Positions 9,251-15,930 of a stretch of DNA of 22,783 bases are shown piece by piece. The translations under genes were made by a program, and so were the position numbers. Source of the DNA: Candidatus Delongbacteria bacterium (GTDB lineage: Bacteria; CAIWAD01; BS150m-G50); contig JADHUQ010000012.1 in the NCBI GenBank assembly GCA_016784425.1, positions 1-22,783 on the forward strand. Reading direction: 5' to 3'. Positions within the stretch are counted from its first letter, which is position 1; every line of letters begins with the position of its first letter. The notes beneath the pieces are model-generated. The model searched no databases. It saw only the letters and a program-made list of their open reading frames with translations, and was not told the origin of the DNA.

Positions 9251-10606
9251 TTACCAGATACCCTGGGCCATCATGGCGTCGGCTACCTTGAGGAAACCGG
9301 CGATGTTGGCACCATTAACCAGGTTGCCAGGTGTGCCGTATTTCTCCGCAGTCGCAACACAGTTGCTGTGGATGGACTTCATGATGTCGGCCAGCTTGGC
9401 GTCGACCTCTTCACGACTCCAGGAATAGCGCATGCTGTTCTGTGACATTTCCAGACCGGAAACCGCCACACCGCCGGCGTTTGCAGCCTTGGCCGGTCCA
9501 TACAGAATACCTGCATCGAGGAACTGGTTGACACCTTCAGGAACGGTCGGCATGTTGGCGCCCTCGGAAATCACATAAACCCCGTTAGCCAGCAAGTTGG
9601 CGGCGTCCGTGTTGTTGATTTCGTTCTGGGTAGCACTCGGGAAAGCGCAATCGGCCTTGTGGTTCCAGAGAGGATTGAACTCGGCATTCGAATCGGTGGG
9701 TGTAAAGGTCACGCCATATTTATCAGCATAATCCTTGATACGACCACGTTTGACATTCTTCAGCTCCATGATGAAGGCCAGCTTCTCGCGATCTATTCCA
9801 GCCTCATCGTAGATGTAACCGGAGGAGTCGGAGGCTGTGAGCACCTTAGCGCCAAGATCCAGCAGTTTCTCAGCGGTATACTGGAACACATTTCCGGAAC
9901 CGGAGACCAGACAGACTTTACCTTCCAGGCTCTCGCCACGGGTTTCCAGCATGTTCGCCGCGAAATAGACAGCACCATAACCGGTGGCTTCCGGGCGAAT
10001 GAGGCTGCCACCCCAGCTCAGACCCTTGCCGGTGAGTACACCTTCGAAGACATTTTTGATCTTTTTGTACTGGCCAAAGAGGAAACCGATCTCGCGGCCG
10101 CCCACACCGATGTCACCGGCCGGAACGTCGGTGTCAGCACCGATATGACGTTGCAGCTCGGTCATAAAGCTCTGGCAGAAACGCATTACCTCTTCATCGG
10201 ACTTACCTTTAGGATCAAAGTCGGATCCACCTTTACCACCGCCCATCGGCAGTGTGGTAAGGGCATTCTTGAATACCTGCTCAAAACCGAGAAATTTGAT
10301 GGTACCCAGCTTGACGGAAGGGTGAAAACGCAGCCCGCCTTTGTAAGGACCGATGGCGCTGTTGAACTCTACGCGAAAGCCCTTGTTCACATGGACTTTA
10401 CCGCTATCATCCATCCAGGGGACCCGAAACATGATAACACGCTCCGGTTCGACCATACGTTCCAGAATTGCGGCGGAAATGAACTCGGGATGGCGGTCCA
10501 TTACCGGCTCCAGGGAAGTGAGTACTTCATCCACTGCCTGGTGAAACTCAGCTTCTGCGACGTTGCGTTCTTTCACTTTCTGCAGGATGTGGGATAAATC
10601 TGCCAT
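9251..10606 (-). CDS. gdhA: Glutamate dehydrogenase, hexameric, probably NADP-dependent
   Basis: The 451-residue protein catalyses the reversible conversion of 2-oxoglutarate, ammonia and NAD(P)H to glutamate in the cytoplasm. Length and motifs match the small hexameric class. Substrate and catalytic residues are in place: K89 (GPYKGGLRFHP), K113 (FKNALTTLP), K125 (MGGGKGGSDFDPKG) and D165 (VPAGDIGVGGREIG). These numbers coincide with those I recall for the Clostridium symbiosum enzyme. The Rossmann segment (VSGSGNVFQYTAEKL, then LTASDSSGYIYD) is closer to NADP-type enzymes such as E. coli GdhA; that cofactor call is inference. The C-terminal part (ATQNEIN, SEGANMPT, KAANAGGVAVSGLEM, GANIAGFLKVADAM) is complete. 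The ATG has GGAGG 9 nt upstream, and the gene stands alone with its own terminator. It probably links ammonia assimilation with glutamate catabolism. Confidence 0.97.
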   Translation of the reverse strand: MADLSHILQKVKERNVAEAEFHQAVDEVLTSLEPVMDRHPEFISAAILERMVEPERVIMFRVPWMDDSGKVHVNKGFRVEFNSAIGPYKGGLRFHPSVKLGTIKFLGFEQVFKNALTTLPMGGGKGGSDFDPKGKSDEEVMRFCQSFMTELQRHIGADTDVPAGDIGVGGREIGFLFGQYKKIKNVFEGVLTGKGLSWGGSLIRPEATGYGAVYFAANMLETRGESLEGKVCLVSGSGNVFQYTAEKLLDLGAKVLTASDSSGYIYDEAGIDREKLAFIMELKNVKRGRIKDYADKYGVTFTPTDSNAEFNPLWNHKADCAFPSATQNEINNTDAANLLANGVYVISEGANMPTVPEGVNQFLDAGILYGPAKAANAGGVAVSGLEMSQNSMRYSWSREEVDAKLADIMKSIHSNCVATAEKYGTPGNLVNGANIAGFLKVADAMMAQGIW

Positions 10607-10750
10607 TTGAAAAAACCTCCAGATAAATATGTATATACTTGGTTTCTATTATCTTACGACTCACCTGCAGTCTTTGCCGGGCAGAGCTGGTAACGAGTTA
10701 AGGCTGAAACTAAATAGCCACTGACTCGGCTTAAGTTAGACACAGTGCGC

Positions 10751-10801
10751 AAAAAAAAACTCATTCAAATTTACGATGCAAGAGAATATTGAGGTTGCAT
10801 C
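10751..10801 (-). terminator. Possible terminator of the Mo-hydroxylase operon
   Basis: Just after the mocA-like stop, GATGCAA (on the minus strand, 10801-10795 read as its complement pair) and TTGCATC form a perfect 7-bp stem (arms 10795-10801 and 10775-10781) with a 13-nt loop. A run of nine T lies 15 nt further on (10759-10751). The gap between stem and T-run is larger than in a classic terminator. The rest of the 213-bp gap before gdhA must hold the gdhA promoter, but I see no convincing -35/-10 pair. Confidence 0.4.
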
Positions 10802-10819
10802 AAGTAAGAACGAGTGGTT

Positions 10820-11479
10820 CTACCCGTTTTCGGGTAAACCCGGGTGCTTTTTGTGAAATTCCCGCCAATCTTCGGGAGAATTCAGGTTCCAGAGACAATC
10901 AGCATCTTTTATCTCTACCTGTCGAACCTTCGCGGGTAGCACTTCGCGCAAAATTCTGTCAAGCCTGTCGCCAGGTGGTTGAGCCGCTATTGTACCAAAA
11001 ACAGACGAGTTGATATACAGCGGATGGCCACCCCGTCCGGCCTGCATTGGTATTACCACTCCGGCGGCACCGGCGGCAGCAAGTTGGGTCAGAGTTTTTC
11101 TGGAGGGAGGTGGTACATCCACCGGCTGCAGAAAAATAGCTGTTGCTGTCCCAGCCGCCTCCAGGCCTCGTTTGATCGAACTGAACATGCCGCTGGACCA
11201 GTCGTCGTTGATCACGACCTCTACACCGGCGGTCGATTCCACAACCGGTCGAATCAGATCTGCACTCCAGCCCAGTACACAATAAACGCGAGCTACACCG
11301 GCAGCCAGGTAGTTTTCAGCCTGAACCACAATCAACGGTTTCCGGGGGAAGGGTAATAGTGCTTTGTGGGTCACACCTGGTGAGCGGACGGGGTCGAGTG
11401 ACTGCATGCGACTGGAGTGTCCTGCGGCCAGGATAACCGCTGCGACACCTGAGGGCAACGGGGTGACTGCTTTACTCAT
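10820..11479 (-). CDS. mocA: MocA-like molybdenum cofactor cytidylyltransferase
   Basis: The predicted enzyme (219 residues) belongs to the MobA-like nucleotidyltransferase family. It carries LAAGHSSRM, a conserved Lys in HKALLPF, INDDWSSGMFSSIKRGLEA, QPVDVPPP (metal-binding Asp), GRGGHPLYI and the terminal LNSPEDW. Within the family, MocA proteins join CMP to molybdopterin to make the dinucleotide used by xanthine dehydrogenase-type enzymes, and this gene is last in just such an operon. I chose the ATG at 11479, which overlaps the XdhC stop by 8 nt (ATGAGTAA), over an upstream TTG at 11503 that only adds residues before the conserved core. The Gly usually found after RM in the first motif is Gln here. 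MobA-type guanylyltransferase is the alternative, but the context favours cytidylyl transfer. Confidence 0.88.
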   Translation of the reverse strand: MSKAVTPLPSGVAAVILAAGHSSRMQSLDPVRSPGVTHKALLPFPRKPLIVVQAENYLAAGVARVYCVLGWSADLIRPVVESTAGVEVVINDDWSSGMFSSIKRGLEAAGTATAIFLQPVDVPPPSRKTLTQLAAAGAAGVVIPMQAGRGGHPLYINSSVFGTIAAQPPGDRLDRILREVLPAKVRQVEIKDADCLWNLNSPEDWREFHKKHPGLPENG

Positions 11480-12227
11480 TCTGCTCGAGCAACTGTGCTG
11501 CAATGCTTATTGCGATTTCCGCCGGATCCTTGCTGCCGATGCCCGGCAAACCGATGGGCGATACCATTTTTTCCAGACGAACAGGATCGACCCCCTCAGC
11601 GTGGAGAATCTGGCGCAGCTGTTTCGCTTTGGCCTTGCTGGCGATCATGCCGAGATAGCGCCAGGGATGCTGCAGACAGTTGCGGACGACCTGCAGGTCC
11701 CGTTCATGACCGAAGGTGACGACGACGATGTGGGTGGATTCCTCGGTGAATATCAACTCGGGTGGCAATGTATCAAAACTGGCGTGAATCACCCGTACAC
11801 CGGGGAGGGACAGTCGGGGATAATCATCCCGTTCATCGATGATCGTCACGCTGAAATCGCTGGGGGCCATAACATGCGCCAGGGCGATGCCAACATGCCC
11901 GCCACCAAAAATGTACAGCTGCCGGTGGCCAACAAACGGTTCAATGAAGACCTGCAGCTTGCCGCCACAGATTGGTCGACCCTCCTCACCATCATTGAGA
12001 TATTCGGTCAAACGGGGTGTGGCGTCACTGATTGCCTGGAGGCACTGCTGTATCACATTCTTCTCAACCGAACCCCCGCCGATGGTTCCGTGCAAGCTGC
12101 CATCCTGCTCCACCAGCATATGCACACCGGTGTTGCGAGCGGTGGAACCCTTCACCGCCACAATCGTGGCGATGGCGAAGGAGCGTCCCGCAGTCTGCAG
12201 CTGTCGGCTCTGTTCAAGCCAGTTCAA
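11472..12227 (-). CDS. xdhC: XdhC/CoxI-family molybdoenzyme maturation factor
   Basis: The 251-residue protein has the two XdhC/CoxI parts. The N-terminal domain runs to about residue 95 (AIATIVAVKGSTARNTGVHM, GTIGGGSVEKNVI, GRPICGGKLQVFIEP). The C-terminal Rossmann domain starts at YIFGGGHVGIALAH and ends with the signature SPIGLPGIGSKDPAEIAISI. Family members bind sulfurated molybdenum cofactor and insert it into xanthine dehydrogenase; they are not part of the final enzyme. The start is a TTG at 12227 with GGAGG 6 nt upstream, lying inside the FAD-subunit gene (14-nt overlap); its end overlaps the MocA start. These overlaps imply translational coupling. In E. coli the name xdhC means the 2Fe-2S subunit; here it follows the Rhodobacter maturation-factor usage. 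Confidence 0.93.
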   Translation of the reverse strand: MNWLEQSRQLQTAGRSFAIATIVAVKGSTARNTGVHMLVEQDGSLHGTIGGGSVEKNVIQQCLQAISDATPRLTEYLNDGEEGRPICGGKLQVFIEPFVGHRQLYIFGGGHVGIALAHVMAPSDFSVTIIDERDDYPRLSLPGVRVIHASFDTLPPELIFTEESTHIVVVTFGHERDLQVVRNCLQHPWRYLGMIASKAKAKQLRQILHAEGVDPVRLEKMVSPIGLPGIGSKDPAEIAISIAAQLLEQNE

Positions 12228-13071
12228 TTCCCACCTCCCGCATTATATTACATAGAATGTTCTGGGCAACCCGTAAACGGTAGGCTGCCGTGGAGCGCAT
12301 ATCATCGATCGGGGCCAGATCACCTGCCAGATGCCGTCGTAATTCGTTCTCCGGGAGGGGGGTGTCCTCCTGCAACAGCTGTCTCACATAATCCTCCACC
12401 CCTGGCAGCCGACATGGAAAAGGGGACAGGGCGCCCGCAGCCACCCGGAAAATGCCGCTGCCGCTGGTTCCGATCAACACTGCCAGTGAAAGCTTGGCAA
12501 TTGCCTGTGCCCGGCGTGCACCAGTCTTACTGTAGAATCCGCGTGCCACCGGTGCGAGCGGCAGTTGTACCGCCCGGATCCACTCCGTGGGTGCCAGTGC
12601 CAGCTGTTTGTACCCCAGGTAGAATTCACTCAGCGGTATTTCACGCGTCCCCGCGCTGGATTGGAGAATCAGGCTGGCATCGTAAACCAGCAGAGGGGGG
12701 ACACTGTCGGCAGCGGGAGAAGCGTTGGCGATGTTACCCCCCAGAGTGGCCATCTGCTGAATCTGGGGGGCACCAATCAGACCGGCTGCCTCCGCCAGCA
12801 GGGGATAGCGTTGCCGGATGGTCGGGTGTGAAGCCAGCAGGGCCATGTCAGACATACTGCCGATTACCAGCCCCTCTCCCTGGTCTTCGACTTTACCCAA
12901 TTCGTCCCTTAAAGAGTGCAGGCCGATCATTCTGGCCGGATGCAGAACTCCGCGCCGCAGCAACGGCATCAGGTCGGTTGCCCCGGCCAGTAAGGGAGTG
13001 CCGGGATATCTTGCCAGCAGCTCATCGAGCTCGTCAGTTGTAGCAGGGGATAACAGCTCTATGCTCTTCAC
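12214..13071 (-). CDS. FAD-binding subunit of xanthine dehydrogenase-family enzyme
   Basis: The 285-residue subunit carries FAD and passes electrons from the 2Fe-2S clusters to NAD or another acceptor. FAD-binding motifs are clear: LLAGATDLMPLLRRG near residue 30 and ATLGGNIANASPAAD near residue 110. The C-terminal CO-dehydrogenase-flavoprotein-like domain (FYSKTGARRAQAIAKLSLAV, FRVAAGALSPFPCRL) follows. The frame extends upstream to 13266, but that part lies inside the 2Fe-2S gene and looks unlike the family. The natural start is GTG at 13071, which forms a GTGA overlap with the 2Fe-2S stop, has a GGAGA site 7 nt upstream, and opens with KSIELLSPATTDELDELL as expected. The resulting length is close to E. 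coli XdhB, about 290 residues. Confidence 0.93.
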   Translation of the reverse strand: MKSIELLSPATTDELDELLARYPGTPLLAGATDLMPLLRRGVLHPARMIGLHSLRDELGKVEDQGEGLVIGSMSDMALLASHPTIRQRYPLLAEAAGLIGAPQIQQMATLGGNIANASPAADSVPPLLVYDASLILQSSAGTREIPLSEFYLGYKQLALAPTEWIRAVQLPLAPVARGFYSKTGARRAQAIAKLSLAVLIGTSGSGIFRVAAGALSPFPCRLPGVEDYVRQLLQEDTPLPENELRRHLAGDLAPIDDMRSTAAYRLRVAQNILCNIMREVGIELA

Positions 13072-13541
13072 AGCTGTTCTCCCGACACCGTACGCTCCGC
13101 CATTATCCGGACGGCCTGCTGGACACCGTCGATGATCTTCTGGTAGCCGGTGCAACGGCAGAGATTTCCCGCCAGTGCCTGTTTTATTGCCTCGGTTTCG
13201 CTCGAACCGCCCGCCCGCAACCAGGCCCAGCTGCTGACAACTATACCCGGGGTGCAGAAACCGCACTGGACGCTGCCAGCCTCGCTGAGCGCCTGCTCCA
13301 GTGCCAGATAGAGCGGATCACCCTGCAGCCCTTCGATGGTGGTTACTTCCCGGCCTGCGACCTGGATCACCGGCAGCAGGCAGGATCACACCGGTCGGCC
13401 GTCCAGCAGCACGGTGCAACTACCGCACTCCCCTTCACCACAGCTTTCCTTGGTTCCGGTCAGGCGTACCTCCTCCCGCAACAGATCCAGCAGTCGCATG
13501 AGTGGTGACACCGTGAGGGAATACTCCCGGCCGTTTACCAT
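13068..13541 (-). CDS. 2Fe-2S subunit of xanthine dehydrogenase-family enzyme, with one in-frame UGA
   Basis: Read through a UGA at codon 52, this frame gives a full 157-residue subunit with both [2Fe-2S] sites: C34, C39, C42 and C54 (ESCGEGECGSC, then SCLLPV), and C93, C96, C128 and C130 (QCGFCTPG and LCRCTGY). It would carry electrons from the molybdenum site to FAD. The reading frame is the same on both sides of the UGA, so this is a substitution or a meaningful codon, not an indel. The UGA lies two codons before ligand C54. A fair hairpin begins right after it. The start ATG (13541) is 5 nt past the Mo-subunit stop; the stop overlaps the FAD-subunit GTG. If UGA is a stop, only 51 residues are made and the enzyme would lack both clusters; a GTG at 13370 could start the second half but has no ribosome-binding site. 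Nonsense mutation, sequence error and selenocysteine all remain open. Confidence 0.8.
13353..13388 (-). promoter_or_regulatory. In-frame UGA with adjacent hairpin, SECIS-like candidate
   Basis: The UGA is at 13388-13386. Directly after it the transcript can fold: UCC with GGG (the GGG extends 4 nt past this feature), a U/C mismatch, GCCUGC (13381-13376) with GCAGGC (13358-13353), a small internal loop, CC/GG, one bulged A, GG/CC and an apical UGAU. The apical loop begins 16 nt after the UGA and has a G in its second position, which matches my recollection of bacterial SECIS rules (E. coli fdhF has about 17 nt). GC-rich coding DNA forms such folds by chance, so this is only suggestive. Confidence 0.3.
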
Positions 13542-13546
13542 GAAGT

Positions 13547-15751
13547 TCAGACCTGGCACAGCAACTCCATTAACTGTTCCGGCAACAATGGTAAATGTCT
13601 CACATCGACCCCGACTGCAGCACGGATTGCAGCGGCAATCGCCGGCGCTACTCCGTCGAACGGTAGCTCACCTACCCCTTTGGCCCCGTAACCACCACGG
13701 TCGGAGGGATACTCGATAAACTCAACCGCCAGCTGCGGCAGGTCCGCCAGGGTTGGTATGATATAATCGGTAAACCCGGCATTCAGGGTCTTGCCGTCGG
13801 CATAATGTACTTTTTCGTAGAGAGTAAAACCGATGGCCTGCATGATGCCACCCTCCACCTGGCCGGCGGCGAGCGCGGGATTGATCACCGTACCGATATC
13901 CTGTACTGTGGTAAACCGCCTGATCCTGACCGAGTAGTCGAGTAGACTCACCTCCACCTGCGCGAGATAGCAGCCCCAGGAATAGTCCGGGTAAGCATCA
14001 CCCTGATAGGTCTCCTCATCCCACTTCAGCTCCGGGGGGGGCTCATAGCTGCTGAGTGTTTCGAGCCCCCCGGCGGCAACTGCCTGACTCACCCTGGTGC
14101 GAAACTGTTCATCACCACTGTATTCTGCTATCCGCTCCCTCAACTCTGAAGCGGCCCTCTCTATCAGCTTTCCCACGATCATCGTCGTGCGTGAAGCCAC
14201 CGTTGGTCCACTGTCGGGGTGTTGAGTGGTCGGGGTCTCAAAACGAATCATAGCGGTTGAGACCTGTAGTGCTTCGGCTGCGATCTGTGCCAGTACTGTC
14301 GCGGCTCCCTGCCCCATCTCGGTGGAAGTAACCCGGATGGAAATGGTGCCATCCACGTTCCCCTGCAGCAGGGCACATCCCTGTATCCTGTTCTCGCCGC
14401 TGCCGGTAAACCCGGCCCCATGATAAAAGAGAGCCAGGCCGGTACCGCGACGCAGAGTGGGGTGGGAGTCGTTGAACACCCGATCTGCCCGGTTGTTTTC
14501 TTCATAAGCAGAACTACTGACCGCCCGCTCCAGCACTTGACTGCAGGCATCGGTCTGTACCAGTTGCCCGGTGGAAAAGGTGTCACCGGGTCGCAGGAGA
14601 TTGCGACGGCGTAACACAACCGGATCCTGGTTCAACTCCTGTGCTATTTTATCGAGATGGCTTTCGATAGCGAAAATAGCCTGGGGAGCGCCGAAGCCAC
14701 GGAAAGCCCCGCTGGGGGGGAGGTTTGTCGCCAGAGCATTTCCCTGCACCCTGACATGAGGAACGTGATACGCACCGGCGGCATGCAGTACGCCCCGTGC
14801 CAGTACCACCTGACTGAGGGTGGAATAGGCACCCGCGTTGAGCAGCAGTTCGACATCCAACGCGACGATGTTGCCTTCAGTGTCAACCGCAGAACGGATA
14901 CGGGTGCGGGAGGGGTGCCGCTTGGTCGTGCATTGAAAGTCCTCCGCACGATCATAAAGCATCCGCACCGATCTGCCACTGTGATACGCCAGCAAAGCGG
15001 CATGGGTGGCAATCAGGGAGGGGAAATCCTCCTTTCCACCAAAGGCGCCTCCGGTGACCGATTGGCGTACTTCAATACGGTCCACCAACTCTGGAAAAGC
15101 GCTCGCGAGGGAACTGTGTACATAAAAGGGGCACTGCAGGCTACCGGTGACCAGTAGACCGCCCTCCAGGTCGAACTGTGCCAGCATGGCCTGCGGTTCC
15201 AGATACAGTTGCTCCTGCGCGGCGGTGGTGTATTCGGCCTCGGTGATATGGAAATTCTGCTCCCGGAAAGCGGCTTCGATATCGCCTTTATTGATCTGCA
15301 GCCTCTTGAAACTGTTGTCCTCACCAAAAAACGGCGTGCTGGTCGCAAGCGATTCCTCGATGGTAAAACAGGCCGGCAACTCCTCGTAGCTGATCGAAAT
15401 ATGGTCTGCTGCTGCGCGGCAGAGTTCCAGCGTGGGTGCCGCCAGTAACAGTATCGGTTCTCCGTAATAACGGACAACCCTGTCGGCGAGGAATGGTTGA
15501 TCTTCGAGGATTACCGGATTGACATTACGACCGGGGATGTCCGCTGCCTGTACAACTGTCAGCCGGGACCAGTCGAAATCTGCATCAAAAACGATCTGTT
15601 TGATTGTGGCGTGGGCGCGCTGCGACCTGACGGTAAAACCCTGCAGGCAATCGCCGACATCATAATCCGCCAGATAAAGGGCGCTGCCGCTGATCTTTTC
15701 CCGGGCATCCACACGGATCTTGCTGTGACCTATCTGCTGCAAAGCAAGCAC
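13547..15751 (-). CDS. Molybdopterin-binding catalytic subunit, xanthine dehydrogenase family
   Basis: The 734-residue subunit has the full hydroxylase fold: an a/b hammerhead domain at residues 10-130 (GHSKIRVDAREKISGSALY), then the two Mo-cofactor domains. Key motifs are Q206 (GSLQCPF), GGAFGGKED with E241, GAFRGFGAPQ with R351, EMGQGAATVLAQ, and GAKGVGELP with the catalytic base E695. E241 and R351 fall where bovine xanthine oxidase has Glu802 and Arg880, the pair that orients purines, so a purine such as hypoxanthine or xanthine is the likely substrate; this is inference. The length is close to E. coli XdhA. The start is GTG at 15751 with AGGAG 9 nt upstream; an ATG nearby is out of frame, and an in-frame stop lies two codons further up. 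It is the first gene of a five-gene operon and ends 5 nt before the 2Fe-2S gene. It acts in the cytoplasm. Confidence 0.94.
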   Translation of the reverse strand: MLALQQIGHSKIRVDAREKISGSALYLADYDVGDCLQGFTVRSQRAHATIKQIVFDADFDWSRLTVVQAADIPGRNVNPVILEDQPFLADRVVRYYGEPILLLAAPTLELCRAAADHISISYEELPACFTIEESLATSTPFFGEDNSFKRLQINKGDIEAAFREQNFHITEAEYTTAAQEQLYLEPQAMLAQFDLEGGLLVTGSLQCPFYVHSSLASAFPELVDRIEVRQSVTGGAFGGKEDFPSLIATHAALLAYHSGRSVRMLYDRAEDFQCTTKRHPSRTRIRSAVDTEGNIVALDVELLLNAGAYSTLSQVVLARGVLHAAGAYHVPHVRVQGNALATNLPPSGAFRGFGAPQAIFAIESHLDKIAQELNQDPVVLRRRNLLRPGDTFSTGQLVQTDACSQVLERAVSSSAYEENNRADRVFNDSHPTLRRGTGLALFYHGAGFTGSGENRIQGCALLQGNVDGTISIRVTSTEMGQGAATVLAQIAAEALQVSTAMIRFETPTTQHPDSGPTVASRTTMIVGKLIERAASELRERIAEYSGDEQFRTRVSQAVAAGGLETLSSYEPPPELKWDEETYQGDAYPDYSWGCYLAQVEVSLLDYSVRIRRFTTVQDIGTVINPALAAGQVEGGIMQAIGFTLYEKVHYADGKTLNAGFTDYIIPTLADLPQLAVEFIEYPSDRGGYGAKGVGELPFDGVAPAIAAAIRAAVGVDVRHLPLLPEQLMELLCQV

Positions 15752-15893
15752 CAGCCATCACTCCTGTTTGTATCACAGTCATCATCCATCCAGGCTGCAG
15801 GTGTGGCGGCGTGCCACAGGGTGGGACGATCCCGACATGGCCGGATAGTTCTGATAATATAAAGTGATACCCGAAAAAGAAACGGCTTTATTG

Positions 15894-15916
15894 CGGCAGC
15901 AGCCGACCCGCTGCCG
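15894..15916 (-). terminator. Hairpin after the first-described S8 protease gene, weak terminator
   Basis: CGGCAGC and GCTGCCG pair over 7 bp with a 9-nt loop, 15 bp past the stop at 15931. A T-rich stretch (TTTCTTTTTC) comes only about 12 nt later, so termination would be inefficient. The 179-bp gap to the Mo-subunit gene also has AT-rich TATATTATC-like sequence (about 15855-15865) that may be the operon's -10 region, without a clear -35, and a GTGGC/GCCAC hairpin. Confidence 0.35.
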
Positions 15917-15930
15917 GACTGCGCCAGCGA

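Noticed and set aside
11364..13043. A 559-codon plus-strand open frame opposite the XdhC and FAD-subunit genes
   Set aside because: It lies wholly antisense to genes with clear family motifs, has no recognisable domain and is the kind of long shadow frame that GC-rich codon use produces.
13371..13400. Frameshift in the 2Fe-2S gene
   Set aside because: The sequence on both sides of the UGA is in the same frame and matches the family without gaps, so only a substitution or recoding can explain it.
13068..13541. Genome-wide reassignment of UGA to an amino acid as the explanation for the internal UGA
   Set aside because: UGA ends several genes here (Mo subunit, 2Fe-2S subunit, the T9SS protein) at sensible lengths, and tryptophan is encoded by UGG.
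15752..15930. A purine or molybdenum-cofactor riboswitch upstream of the Mo-hydroxylase operon
   Set aside because: Only small isolated hairpins are visible in 179 bp; I see no conserved core of a known riboswitch.
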